Origin: Herbidospora solisilvae
GTDB lineage: Bacteria > Actinomycetota > Actinomycetes > Streptosporangiales > Streptosporangiaceae
Direction: 5' to 3'
Assembly: GCF_009901565.1 (NCBI RefSeq)
Contig: NZ_WXEW01000007.1
Span: 62,001 to 126,000, forward strand
DNA: 64,000 nucleotides
Shown: positions 19,014-30,348 of the stretch, one piece after another
How positions within the stretch are numbered: the stretch's first letter is position 1
Layout of the letters: the number at the start of each line of letters is the position of its first letter
Notes under the pieces: model-generated
The model's database searches: none
What the model was told of the DNA's origin: nothing
What the model saw: the letters and a program-made list of their open reading frames with translations, nothing else
Translations under genes and position numbers: made by a program

Positions 19014-19961
19014 ATGGCAGAGATCCTGGTGCTCGTCGAACAGGTCGACGGCGAGATCAAGAAGGTCACCCTCGAACTGCTCACCCTGGCCCGCTCGCTC
19101 GGCGAGCCGTCGGCCGTGTGGGCCGGTCCCGGCTACACCGACACCGCCAAGGCCCGGCTGTCGGAGTACGGCGCGGAGAAGATCTACGTCGCCGACTCGG
19201 CCGACATCGCCGACTACCTGGTGGCCCCCAAGGCCGAGCTGCTCGCCTCGCTGGTCGGCAGCCGGTCGCCCGCGGCGGTCCTGATCGCCTCGACCACCGA
19301 GGGCAAGGAGGTGGCGGGCCGCCTGGCCATCAAGACCGACAGCGGCGTCATCACCGACGCGGTCGGCGTGGCCGAGGGCTTCGTCGCCGAGCAGCCCGTC
19401 TTCGGCGGCGGCGTGATCGTGCACAGCAAGGTGTCCCGGGGCACTCCGATCATCGCCCTGCGGCCCAACTCGACCCAGCCGGTGGCCGCCGCCGGCGCGG
19501 GCGCCGAGGAGAAGGTCGACGTGGCGCTCTCCGACGCCGCCCGCGGAGCGCGGGTGGTCGAGCGGGTGAAGGAGAAGACGAGCTCCCGTCCGGAACTGAC
19601 CGAGGCCGCGATCGTGGTCTCCGGCGGTCGTGGCGTCGGCGCCGACTTCTCGATCATCGAGCAGCTGGCCGACTCGCTCGGCGCGGCCGTCGGCGCCTCC
19701 CGGGCCGTGACCGACTCCGGGTGGTACCCGCACGAGTTCCAGGTCGGGCAGACCGGCAAGACCGTGGCGCCGCAGCTCTACATCGCGGCGGGCATCTCCG
19801 GCGCGATCCAGCACCGGGCGGGCATGCAGACGGCCAAGACGATCGTCGTGATCAACAAGGACGCTCAGGCTCCCATCTGGGAGATCGCCGACTTCGGCGT
19901 GGTGGGCGACCTGCACAAGGTGCTGCCGCAGCTGATCGACGAGATCACCAAGCGGAAGTAG
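19014..19961 (+). CDS. etfA: Electron transfer flavoprotein alpha subunit
   Basis: FAD-binding subunit of ETF, forming a heterodimer with EtfB. The protein has 315 aa. The N-domain starts MAEILVLVEQVDG; the C-terminal FAD domain shows VSGGRGVGADFS, GASRAVTDSGW, QVGQTGKTVAP and YIAAGISGAIQH, the contacts to FAD in known ETFs. The ATG at 19014 was preferred to the TTG at 19008 because GGGAGGG ends 6 nt before it. Equivalent to fixB (Rv3028c). A GC hairpin follows the stop. Confidence 0.97.
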   Translation: MAEILVLVEQVDGEIKKVTLELLTLARSLGEPSAVWAGPGYTDTAKARLSEYGAEKIYVADSADIADYLVAPKAELLASLVGSRSPAAVLIASTTEGKEVAGRLAIKTDSGVITDAVGVAEGFVAEQPVFGGGVIVHSKVSRGTPIIALRPNSTQPVAAAGAGAEEKVDVALSDAARGARVVERVKEKTSSRPELTEAAIVVSGGRGVGADFSIIEQLADSLGAAVGASRAVTDSGWYPHEFQVGQTGKTVAPQLYIAAGISGAIQHRAGMQTAKTIVVINKDAQAPIWEIADFGVVGDLHKVLPQLIDEITKRK

Positions 19962-19981
19962 CCCGGGCACGACGGTTCGGG

Positions 19982-20015
19982 GAAGGGCGCTGGGGCTTCG
20001 GCCTCGGCGCCCTTC
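19982..20015 (+). terminator. Hairpin after etfA
   Basis: A 9-bp inverted repeat (GAAGGGCGC 19982-19990, GCGCCCTTC 20007-20015) begins 20 nt after the etfA stop. It has a 16-nt loop and no T-run, so termination is likely but not certain. Confidence 0.55.
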
Positions 20016-20040
20016 TGGTGTCCATGGGTCGTCACGGTGG

Positions 20041-20122
20041 GGAGTGGCGCGGCCGGGTGGCGTGGGGTGCGGTGGGAGGGGCTGCGGCGGGGAGTGCCGG
20101 GGTGGGCGGAGCCGTAACGGAG
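20041..20122 (-). repeat. Intergenic repeat family B, copy 4 (diverged)
   Basis: Lies in the 316-nt gap between etfA and iscS. On the minus strand it begins CTCCGTTACGGCTCCGCC and continues GC-rich with a recognisable CCGGC...CACCGCA pattern, matching the copies at 23721, 25581 and 37637, though more weakly. The rest of the gap holds the etfA hairpin and the iscS promoter; I see no gene in it. Confidence 0.65.
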
Positions 20123-20277
20123 CGGAGTCTTTCCTGCTTTCCACCACGTGAACACGGGGTTTCCGGCGGCTGTCCGGCGGGCAGACCGATTCAGGTCGCC
20201 CTTACGGCCCGGGCCGTAGTGGGCGACCACCAATTCCCCGCGATGGAGTCGGACTTCACTGCGGATACGCTTGTTCG

Positions 20278-21423
20278 GTGCGAACTGCCTACCTGGATCA
20301 CGCCGCGACCACGCCGATGGTGCCCGAGGCGGTCGCCGCGATGGTGGCGGAGCTCTCCCAGGTCGGCAACGCCTCGTCGCTGCACGCCGCGGGGCGCCGG
20401 ACCCGGCGCGTCGTGGAGGAGTCGCGCGAGACCATCGCCGGCGCGCTCGGCGCCCGGCCCAGCGAGGTCGTGTTCACCGCCGGCGGCACCGAGGCCGACA
20501 ATCTGGCGATCAAGGGGCTGTTCTGGGCGCGGCGGCGTCCTCGGGTGCTGCTCAGCTCGATCGAACACCACGCCGCACTCGATCCGGCCCACTGGCTGGC
20601 CGACCACCAGGCCGCGCAGGTCGAACTGCTGCCCGTCGACGCCCAGGGACGGCTCCGGCCCGAGACGCTGCGGGCGGCGATCGGCGACGACGTCGCGCTG
20701 GTCAGCGTGATGTGGGCCAACAACGAGATCGGGACGGTCCAGCCGATCCACGAGCTGGCCGCCATCGCCCACGAGGCCGGCGTGCCCTTCCACACCGACG
20801 CCGTGCAGGCGGTCGCGCAGCTCGACGTCGACTTCGCCGCCTCCGGGGTCGACGCGATGACGATCTCCGGCCACAAGGTCGGCGGCCCCATGGGGGTCGG
20901 GGCGCTGCTGCTGGCCCGCGGGGTCGATCCGGTGCCGGTGCTGCACGGCGGCGGCCAGGAGCGTGACGTGCGGTCCGGGACCCTCGACGCGCCCGCCATC
21001 GCCGGGTTCGCCACGGCGGTGAAGCTCGCCGTCGAACGCCGGGCCGCGCTGGCTGCCCGGCTGACCGAGCTGCGTGACCTGCTGATCGCCAAGGTGCGGG
21101 CCGCGGTGCCCGACGTGGTGGTCAACGGCGACCTCGACGACCGGCTGCCGGGCAACGCCCACTTCACCTTCCCCGGCTGCGAGGGCGACGCCCTGCTGAT
21201 GCTGCTCGACGCCAAGGGGGTCGAGTGCTCGACCGGCTCGGCCTGCTCGGCGGGGGTGGCGCAGCCCTCCCACGTGCTGCTGGCCATGGGGCAGGACGGC
21301 GCGCGGGCGCGCGGCTCGTTGCGGTTCTCCCTGGGCCACACGTCGACGCGGGAAGACGTCGAGTGGGTCGGCGAAGTGATCGGCGGGGTCGTGGAACGCG
21401 CCCGCCGGGCAGGTTTGTCCTGA
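20278..21423 (+). CDS. iscS: Cysteine desulfurase (IscS/NifS class)
   Basis: PLP enzyme that removes sulfur from cysteine and passes it, as a persulfide, to Fe-S assembly or tRNA thiolation. The protein has 381 aa. Family blocks are visible: [10 protein letters not shown] at the N-terminus, [19 protein letters not shown], the PLP lysine Lys200 in SGHKVGGP, and the catalytic Cys323 in the GSACSAG loop typical of IscS rather than SufS. The GTG at 20278 stands 6 nt after TACGCT, so a leaderless mRNA is likely. mnmA, which needs this sulfur for tRNA 2-thiouridine, lies two genes on, as in M. tuberculosis (Rv3025c and Rv3024c). Confidence 0.95.
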   Translation: MRTAYLDHAATTPMVPEAVAAMVAELSQVGNASSLHAAGRRTRRVVEESRETIAGALGARPSEVVFTAGGTEADNLAIKGLFWARRRPRVLLSSIEHHAALDPAHWLADHQAAQVELLPVDAQGRLRPETLRAAIGDDVALVSVMWANNEIGTVQPIHELAAIAHEAGVPFHTDAVQAVAQLDVDFAASGVDAMTISGHKVGGPMGVGALLLARGVDPVPVLHGGGQERDVRSGTLDAPAIAGFATAVKLAVERRAALAARLTELRDLLIAKVRAAVPDVVVNGDLDDRLPGNAHFTFPGCEGDALLMLLDAKGVECSTGSACSAGVAQPSHVLLAMGQDGARARGSLRFSLGHTSTREDVEWVGEVIGGVVERARRAGLS

Positions 21424-21450
21424 GGTCTGGTCATGCTTTGCCTGAGCGCG

Positions 21451-21557
21451 CCGGTGTCTGGACTGAGGAGCGCAGGAGAGCGAAGCGAACCGGAGCGACG
21501 AGGGAAGACACCGGATCTGAGCGCTCAGGCCGCGCGTGCGGAGCACGCGCCGTCAAA
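21451..21557 (-). repeat. Structured intergenic repeat family A, copy 1
   Basis: Reading the minus strand from the base after the stop codon of the 21558-22565 gene: TTTGACG, hairpin 1 (GCGCGTGC-TCC-GCACGCGC, 21532-21550), 17 nt, then hairpin 2 with 9-bp arms (21451-21459 and 21506-21514, CCGGTGTCT/AGACACCGG) around a 46-nt loop. Two further copies are at 48468 and 59585. It fills the junction between two convergent genes and may act as a two-way terminator or a mobile repeat. Confidence 0.9.
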
Positions 21558-22565
21558 TTAGGTCAGGAAATGGGCCACCGCTGACCACTCCGGGTCCATC
21601 GTCGTGACGATCGCCGGGCGGCCCTCGCGCCAGACCAGATCCCTGACCGCGCGTTCGGTGGTGCCGGTCGGGTCGGCGTAGACGTGGAAGGTGCGGACGC
21701 CCTCCGAGCTCACGTGGGCCGCCACGACCGCCGGGCCCAGGGCCGCGGTGAGGGTCTGGTGGAAGGTGTTGAGGGCGTCGAGCGAGTCGCCCGCCGGGAG
21801 GCCGTCGCCGTCGGACTTGCGGTAGGGCAGGGTGACGGCGATGTGCTGGTCGTAGAGGGGGTAGTCGACCGGGCGGAGCGGGAACCTGGCGGTCGCGGTG
21901 AGCTTCTTGCCGCGGGCCGTGGTGCCCTCCAGGAGGGCCCACTGTTCGTCCTGGAAGCCCTCGGCGACGTCGGCCACGACGGCCGGGAGGTGGATCGCGG
22001 GGAGCGCGTCGATCGGCTCGATCTGGGCGGCGGTCACGTCGCCGACCCAGCGGGCGACCTCGTCTTCGCCGAGGAGGCGGTCGAGGGCCAGCATGGTGGT
22101 CTCCATGCGGGTGTCGTCGTCGACGTCCTCGAAGATCGGGTGGTAGGCGGAGATGTCGACCCTCGGGCTGCCCGGCGGGACCCGCAGGGCCACCACGAAA
22201 CGGGCCATGTCGAACTCGTGGGGGCCCGCCGGGAACCGCACGTCGGCCGGGATCGACGCCGCCTGCCGGGACGGGTGGAACTCCCACATCGCGTCGGGCT
22301 CGGGGGCCGCCTTCGCCCAGCGGTGCGCCAGGGAACGCAGTTCGGGGTTGGCGGCCGAGCTGACGACCAGGGCGAACAGGCTGCCTCGGCCGTTGCCGAT
22401 CTCCCAGACCAGGCCGGGGTCGATCGCCGCCACGGCGGGGGCCATCAGTTCCGCCTTGTCGTCGGCGGCCTCCACCTGGGGACGGGCCTCGGCCCACCAC
22501 GCCCAGAACTCGGAGATCGCCACCGCCGGGTCAACCGGCTCGCTCTTGCGCCCGAACAACCGCAT
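21558..22565 (-). CDS. DUF695-like protein of unknown function
   Basis: A 335-aa cytoplasmic protein from the ATG at 22565 ([10 protein letters not shown]). The C-terminal half has the look of the DUF695 family ([31 protein letters not shown]), whose function is unknown; I call this by resemblance only. The N-terminal half ([26 protein letters not shown]) is acidic and lacks membrane segments. An upstream in-frame TTG at 22574 gives MHAMRLF but has no ribosome site. It is divergent from mnmA with a 59-nt shared control region and convergent with iscS. Its place between iscS and mnmA does not by itself show a role in sulfur transfer. Confidence 0.75.
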   Translation of the reverse strand: MRLFGRKSEPVDPAVAISEFWAWWAEARPQVEAADDKAELMAPAVAAIDPGLVWEIGNGRGSLFALVVSSAANPELRSLAHRWAKAAPEPDAMWEFHPSRQAASIPADVRFPAGPHEFDMARFVVALRVPPGSPRVDISAYHPIFEDVDDDTRMETTMLALDRLLGEDEVARWVGDVTAAQIEPIDALPAIHLPAVVADVAEGFQDEQWALLEGTTARGKKLTATARFPLRPVDYPLYDQHIAVTLPYRKSDGDGLPAGDSLDALNTFHQTLTAALGPAVVAAHVSSEGVRTFHVYADPTGTTERAVRDLVWREGRPAIVTTMDPEWSAVAHFLT

Positions 22566-22624
22566 GGCGTGCAATCCAACCAGCAGGACGGGCAGGACGC
22601 CAACGCGGGTACGCTCGAAGGGTT

Positions 22625-23707
22625 ATGGGATTCAAGCCTCTGCGCGTGCTCGCCGCCATGTCCGGCGGCGTCGACTCGGCCGTGGCCGCCGCCCGCATCG
22701 CGGAGGCCGGCCACGATGTGACGGGTGTGCACCTCGCGTTGTCGTCCAACCCGCAGTCCTACCGCACCGGCGCCCGGGGCTGCTGCACCGTCGAAGACTC
22801 GCGCGACGCCCGCCGCGCCGCCGACGTCATCGGCATCCCCTTCTACATCTGGGACATGGCCGAACGTTTCCACCGCGACGTGGTCGAAGACTTCGTGGCC
22901 GAATACGCCGCCGGCCGGACCCCCAACCCCTGCCTGCGCTGCAACGAGAAGATCAAGTTCGAGGCGGTGCTCGACCGCGCCCTCGCGCTCGGCTTCGACG
23001 CCGTCGCGACCGGCCACCACGCGCGTCTTGAGGACGGGGTGCTGCGGCGCTCGCCCGACGAGGGCAAAGACCAGTCCTACGTGCTCGGCGTGCTGACCCG
23101 CGAGCAGCTCTCCCACGCGATCTTCCCGCTCGGCGACTCGACCAAGGCGCAGGTGCGCGAAGAGGCCGCCCGCCGGGGCCTGACGGTCGCCGACAAGCCC
23201 GACTCCCACGACATCTGCTTCATCGCCGACGGCGACACCCGGGCGTTCCTCGCCGACCGCCTCGGCGAGGCCGAGGGCCCCATCGTCGACGCGCTGTCGG
23301 GCAAGGTCGTCGGCACCCACGGCGGCGCGTTCGGCTACACGGTCGGGCAGCGCAAGGGCCTCAACATCGACCGTCCCGCCGCCGACGGGCGGCCGCGCTA
23401 CGTGTTGTCGATCGAGCCGGTGTCCAACACGGTGACGGTGGGGCCCCGGGCGGCGCTCGAGGTGACGTCCATCGTCGGGACCAGGCCGGTGTGGAACGGG
23501 CCGGTCGACACCTCCGCCGGTGAGATCGGGTGCCTGGTGCAGCTGCGGGCACACGGAGAGGTCTACCCGGCACGGGTGCGGGTCGGCGAGGGCGACGTCC
23601 ACATCACGCTGGAGACGCCCGCCACCGGGGTCGCACCCGGCCAGGGGGCGGTGCTCTACGACGGCGACACGGTCATCGGCTCCGCGACGATCGCCTCCGC
23701 CGCCTGA
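22625..23707 (+). CDS. mnmA: tRNA-specific 2-thiouridylase MnmA
   Basis: Installs the 2-thio group on U34 of tRNA-Lys, -Glu and -Gln using ATP and IscS-derived sulfur. The protein has 360 aa. The PP-loop is [11 protein letters not shown] near residue 10. The catalytic cysteines are Cys103 (NPCLRCNE) and Cys198 ([10 protein letters not shown]), nearly the same numbers as Cys102 and Cys199 of E. coli MnmA. GHHARL and KDQSYVLG are further family blocks. TACGCT at 22610-22615 stands 9 nt before the ATG. Its substrate tRNA-Gln is probably charged by GltX plus GatCAB, also in this window. Confidence 0.97.
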   Translation: MGFKPLRVLAAMSGGVDSAVAAARIAEAGHDVTGVHLALSSNPQSYRTGARGCCTVEDSRDARRAADVIGIPFYIWDMAERFHRDVVEDFVAEYAAGRTPNPCLRCNEKIKFEAVLDRALALGFDAVATGHHARLEDGVLRRSPDEGKDQSYVLGVLTREQLSHAIFPLGDSTKAQVREEAARRGLTVADKPDSHDICFIADGDTRAFLADRLGEAEGPIVDALSGKVVGTHGGAFGYTVGQRKGLNIDRPAADGRPRYVLSIEPVSNTVTVGPRAALEVTSIVGTRPVWNGPVDTSAGEIGCLVQLRAHGEVYPARVRVGEGDVHITLETPATGVAPGQGAVLYDGDTVIGSATIASAA

Positions 23708-23720
23708 TCAGAGACTCTTC

Positions 23721-23813
23721 CTCCGTTACGGCTCCGCCTGGCCGGCCCCGCCCGCCGTCTCCGGCGGGCACCGCATCCGGCGCCGACCGGCCGCTCCCGC
23801 TCCACGCCGCGAC
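23721..23813 (+). repeat. Intergenic repeat family B, copy 1
   Basis: Begins CTCCGTTACGGCTCCGCC 14 nt after the mnmA stop and ends near GCCGCGAC. It shares the inner blocks GGCCCCGCCCGCC and CACCGCATCCGGCG with the copies at 25581 and 37637. It lies between convergent genes and contains no credible reading frame. Confidence 0.85.
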
Positions 23814-23919
23814 GTCGGCTCTGTCGCCGGGCGACCCGTGTCCGAAGCCGGTCGTGCCTGCGGTTGCCGTGTCTGGGTGCGGAACCATCGCGTTTCCGGC
23901 ATGTCCGGCTGTCCGCAGG

Positions 23920-24552
23920 TCAGGCGAATTCGGCTGATTCGCCCGGCTTGAGGCGGCGCATGTCGGACTTCTGTTTCTTGCCCTCCATCGTCATGAAGTT
24001 GTCGATCATGCCCTGGCCGATCTCGTTCACCAGCCCGTCGTGGGTCGAGAAGGCGTGGTCCGGGCGGACCATCCTGAGGTATTCGATGAAGTCCCACACC
24101 CGCAGCCACGGCGCGTTCGACGGGGCCAGCAGGACCTCGACGGGCACGCCCGGGTCGGTCAGGGCGTCGCCGGGGTAGAAGACGCGGTCGTCGATCAGGA
24201 AGCCGATGTTCTGGATGATCGGGGCGTCCGGAATGGTGGGCGCGTGCCATTCGCCGATGACGCGGACGGAGAAGCCGGCCACGTCGAAGACGTCGCCCTC
24301 GCGGACGGTCTGGATCTTCACGGGGACCTCGCCGAGGCTGTTCGTGACGGCGTTGCAGGTCCAGACCTCCAGGTCGGGGGCGGCCGACTTGATCAGGTTC
24401 TGGTCGAGGTGGTCGACGTGCTCGTGGGTGATCAGAACGGCTTCCGCGCCGTCGAGCAGGCCGGTCCCGCTGAAGCTGCCCGGGTCGAGGACGAGCGTGC
24501 GGCCGTCCTTCTCGAAGCGCCAGCAGGCATGACCGAGTTTGGTGAGCTTCAT
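23920..24552 (-). CDS. Metallo-beta-lactamase-fold hydrolase
   Basis: A 210-aa MBL-fold protein starting MKLTKLGHACWRF. The metal-binding motif is THEHVDHLD (H-x-H-x-D-H), preceded by LVLDPGSF and followed by VIGEWHAP, with YPGDAL and FSTHDGL as later motif candidates. It resembles the UlaG/YcbL-like branch that includes Zn-dependent hydrolases of unknown substrate; the exact reaction cannot be read. The ATG at 24552 was chosen over upstream in-frame codons because a minus-strand TAGCTT ends 7 nt before it, sharing bases with the divergent promoter of the MetE-like gene. An AGGA also precedes the ATG, so a short leader is possible. Confidence 0.88.
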   Translation of the reverse strand: MKLTKLGHACWRFEKDGRTLVLDPGSFSGTGLLDGAEAVLITHEHVDHLDQNLIKSAAPDLEVWTCNAVTNSLGEVPVKIQTVREGDVFDVAGFSVRVIGEWHAPTIPDAPIIQNIGFLIDDRVFYPGDALTDPGVPVEVLLAPSNAPWLRVWDFIEYLRMVRPDHAFSTHDGLVNEIGQGMIDNFMTMEGKKQKSDMRRLKPGESAEFA

Positions 24553-24558
24553 AATTCC

Positions 24559-24565
24559 TAAGCTA
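24559..24565. promoter_or_regulatory. Overlapping divergent -10 elements
   Basis: The seven bases TAAGCTA serve both strands: TAAGCT (24559-24564) is 7 nt before the GTG at 24572 on the plus strand, and TAGCTT (complement of 24560-24565) is 7 nt before the ATG at 24552 on the minus strand. Only 19 bp separate the two start codons. Confidence 0.6.
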
Positions 24566-24571
24566 GTCCTC

Positions 24572-25573
24572 GTGCATTCGTACCCATGGGACCAGGCCAC
24601 CGCCACCGGGGTCGGCTCTCACCCCGGCGAAGACCATTTCGAGGCGCTCCGCACCGTTTTCGGGGAGCTGCCGATGCCCTATCTGCCCGAGTTGCCGGCG
24701 CGGGGGGTGGGGGCGGACATGATCGGGCGTACCGCCTCGTTGCTCGTCGAACTGCCCGTCGAGGTGCAGCCCTCGGGCTGGCGGATCGCCGACCGGCCGG
24801 GGCGTGACCACAAGCGGGCGCGTGACCACCTGCGCCGCGATCTCGACGCGCTGGAGGAGGTCGCGCAGGGGTTCACCGGGCCGCTGAAGATCCAGATCTG
24901 CGGGCCGTGGACGCTCGTCGGGGCCATCGAGCTGCGCCACGGCGACAAGATCCTCGCCGACGCGGGAGCGGTCCGCGACGTGACCGACTCGCTGACCGAG
25001 GGGCTCGCCGCGCACATCGCCGACGTGCGGAAACGTGTTCCGGGGGCCTCGCTCGTCGTGCAGGTCGACGAGCCGGGGCTGCCGGGGGTGCTGGCCGGGA
25101 CGGTGCCGACGGCGTCCGGGTTCTCGCGCCTGGCGGCGATCGAGGGGCCGCTCGCCGCCGCGCGGCTGGGGCAGGTGCTGTCGGCGGCCGAGTTCCCGAT
25201 CGTGCACTGCTGCGCGCCTTCGGTGCCGTTCGAGGTGCTCCGCACGGCGGGGGCCAAGGGCATCTCGCTCGACGCCGCGCTCATGCGGCGGCGCGACGAG
25301 GACGCCCTCGGCGCGGCCATCGAGGCGGGCACCGCGTTCTTCCTCGGCGTGGTGCCGGGCACCGACAGCCGGCTGCCCGACGTCGGCGTGGTGGCCAAGC
25401 CCGCGCTGGAGTTGTGGCGGCGGCTGGGCTTCCCGCCCGAGGGGCTGGCGCACCAGGTCGTGCTCACTCCCGCCTGCGGGCTCGCGGGGGCCTCGCCCGC
25501 CTACGCGAAGGCCGCCCTGGCGAAGTGCCGCGAGTCGGCCCGGGTGCTGAGGGAGGACCCGGAAGAGCAGTAA
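24572..25573 (+). CDS. MetE C-terminal-like (cobalamin-independent methionine synthase family) protein
   Basis: A 333-aa protein with the UROD/MetE-like barrel. ATGVGSHPGED at the N-terminus, ICGPWTL, VQVDEPGLPG, VHCCAP and LTPACGLAG at the C-terminus match the catalytic half of MetE. The zinc ligand pattern HCC...C is plausible in VHCCAP and PACGL. It is less than half the length of full MetE, so it probably works as a stand-alone methyltransferase or a related enzyme rather than the classical synthase. The M. tuberculosis gene at this place (Rv3015c, before ligA) is annotated the same way. The GTG at 24572 is chosen because TAAGCT ends 7 nt before it; the upstream ATG (24539) lies before the promoter. 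Confidence 0.85.
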   Translation: MHSYPWDQATATGVGSHPGEDHFEALRTVFGELPMPYLPELPARGVGADMIGRTASLLVELPVEVQPSGWRIADRPGRDHKRARDHLRRDLDALEEVAQGFTGPLKIQICGPWTLVGAIELRHGDKILADAGAVRDVTDSLTEGLAAHIADVRKRVPGASLVVQVDEPGLPGVLAGTVPTASGFSRLAAIEGPLAAARLGQVLSAAEFPIVHCCAPSVPFEVLRTAGAKGISLDAALMRRRDEDALGAAIEAGTAFFLGVVPGTDSRLPDVGVVAKPALELWRRLGFPPEGLAHQVVLTPACGLAGASPAYAKAALAKCRESARVLREDPEEQ

Positions 25574-25580
25574 AGGCTTC

Positions 25581-25671
25581 TTCCGTTACGGCTCCGCCCG
25601 GCCGGCCCCGCCCGCCCCGCGGCACGCCACCGCATCCGGCGCCGACCGGCCGCTTCTCCTCCCGCCGCGAC
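25581..25671 (+). repeat. Intergenic repeat family B, copy 2
   Basis: Starts TTCCGTTACGGCTCCGCC 7 nt after the stop of the MetE-like gene and ends at GCCGCGAC. Inner blocks GGCCGGCCCCGCCCGCC and CACCGCATCCGGCG are near identical to copy 1. Here the flanking genes are in tandem, not convergent. Confidence 0.85.
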
Positions 25672-25715
25672 GGGAGTACATCCGATTGCAAGCGTGGCCA
25701 GGTATCCCTGCTCTC

Positions 25716-26117
25716 ATGCGGATATTTCTGGTCACGGGCGCGGTGCTGGCCGCGCTGCTCGTCGCGGCGTCACCGGCCGCCGCCGACACCTGGCACTGGG
25801 GGCCGGTGAAGTCGGCCGACGGCAAGGGCAGGGTCACGAACGGGAAGATCGTCAGCACCGCCACGGGACTCAAGATCGCCGGGCGGCTCCATGACGCCAC
25901 GGCGGGCGGTTCGTGTTCATGGGTGCGGTTCCGGTACCTGACTGAAAGCGGCAAGACGGTGTACAAGTCGTACAAGACCTGTAAGGCCGGATGGAGCACG
26001 GTGACCCTCAGAACGGGACATGTCCTGAGCGTCGAGGCGCGGGTCTGCCGGGGCACGGCCACGGCGGTTACCGGGCGTTGCTCCGCTTATGAGGGGGTCT
26101 GGGCGCAGGGCGGCTGA
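25716..26117 (+). CDS. Small secreted protein, unknown function
   Basis: A 133-aa protein I do not recognise. Residues 1-24 form a Sec signal peptide with a likely cleavage after SPAAA. The mature part is ~109 aa and contains four cysteines (GGSCSW, YKTCKAG, ARVCRG, GRCSAY), enough for two disulfides, and a beta-rich alternating pattern. The ATG at 25716 is set by the signal peptide; the frame is open 30 nt further upstream. It is monocistronic between a family B repeat and ligA. Such small disulfide-rich exported proteins are common in actinomycetes and mostly uncharacterised. Confidence 0.72.
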   Translation: MRIFLVTGAVLAALLVAASPAAADTWHWGPVKSADGKGRVTNGKIVSTATGLKIAGRLHDATAGGSCSWVRFRYLTESGKTVYKSYKTCKAGWSTVTLRTGHVLSVEARVCRGTATAVTGRCSAYEGVWAQGG

Positions 26118-26167
26118 GCACGGGAAAAGTCGGTCGGCGGCGATAGGTTTTCCCTGAGTCGCGATGA

Positions 26168-28372
<2,205 letters not shown>

Positions 28373-28585
28373 GCACGGCATCCCCCAGCCCACGGAGGCG
28401 ACGCAAGTCGGAGCGTGGGGTCGCGGGTGGAACCAGTGGGTGGATCCGGGGCGTGAACCGGCCGCTCACACACCGGCGTCTCCTATTGGCGGTGGGACCG
28501 CACGTGGTACCGGAATCTGGTACCGGGGCGTGGAGTCGCGCATCGAGCCGGTGTCTGGAGTTGAACCTGGAACCGGAGCATGGAA

Positions 28586-28628
28586 GAGGCCACCCGTTCC
28601 GGGCTTCTGGGCCGGGACGGGTGGCCTC
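28586..28628 (-). terminator. Hairpin downstream of the cellulase gene
   Basis: In the 309-nt gap between ligA and the minus-strand cellulase gene, GAGGCCACCCGTTCCGG (28586-28602) pairs with CCGGGACGGGTGGCCTC (28612-28628) with one wobble. It follows the cellulase stop by about 53 nt. The rest of the gap holds a short direct repeat GGTACCGG near 28510-28530 and no gene I can support. Confidence 0.65.
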
Positions 28629-28681
28629 GGTCTGCGGGGGTGCTCGGGTGTGGTTCGGTGCAGCCCGCAGAGTTCGGGGAG

Positions 28682-30115
<1,434 letters not shown>

Positions 30116-30348
30116 TCACCAGATGGCGGGCTCCTGAAGGCCCAGGCCGAATAAGGCGGGGTTGCCAACATGAAACACCCAGGCAACGCCGTGGAAACGG
30201 CTATCTGGGCATCTGAAACTTTCAGTGCGAACGTGCTAGATCAATCCATCGCACGAAATATCCCGTAACGCAACGTGCCCAAGCGGTTTCGCGAAGTGGC
30301 CCGTAGGCCGTACCCTCCCATAGTGACCTCTTGGGGGGTTTCTCAACG

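Noticed and set aside
24572-25573. Complete cobalamin-independent methionine synthase (metE)
   Set aside because: Only the C-terminal-type barrel is present (333 aa against about 750), so no metE symbol was given.
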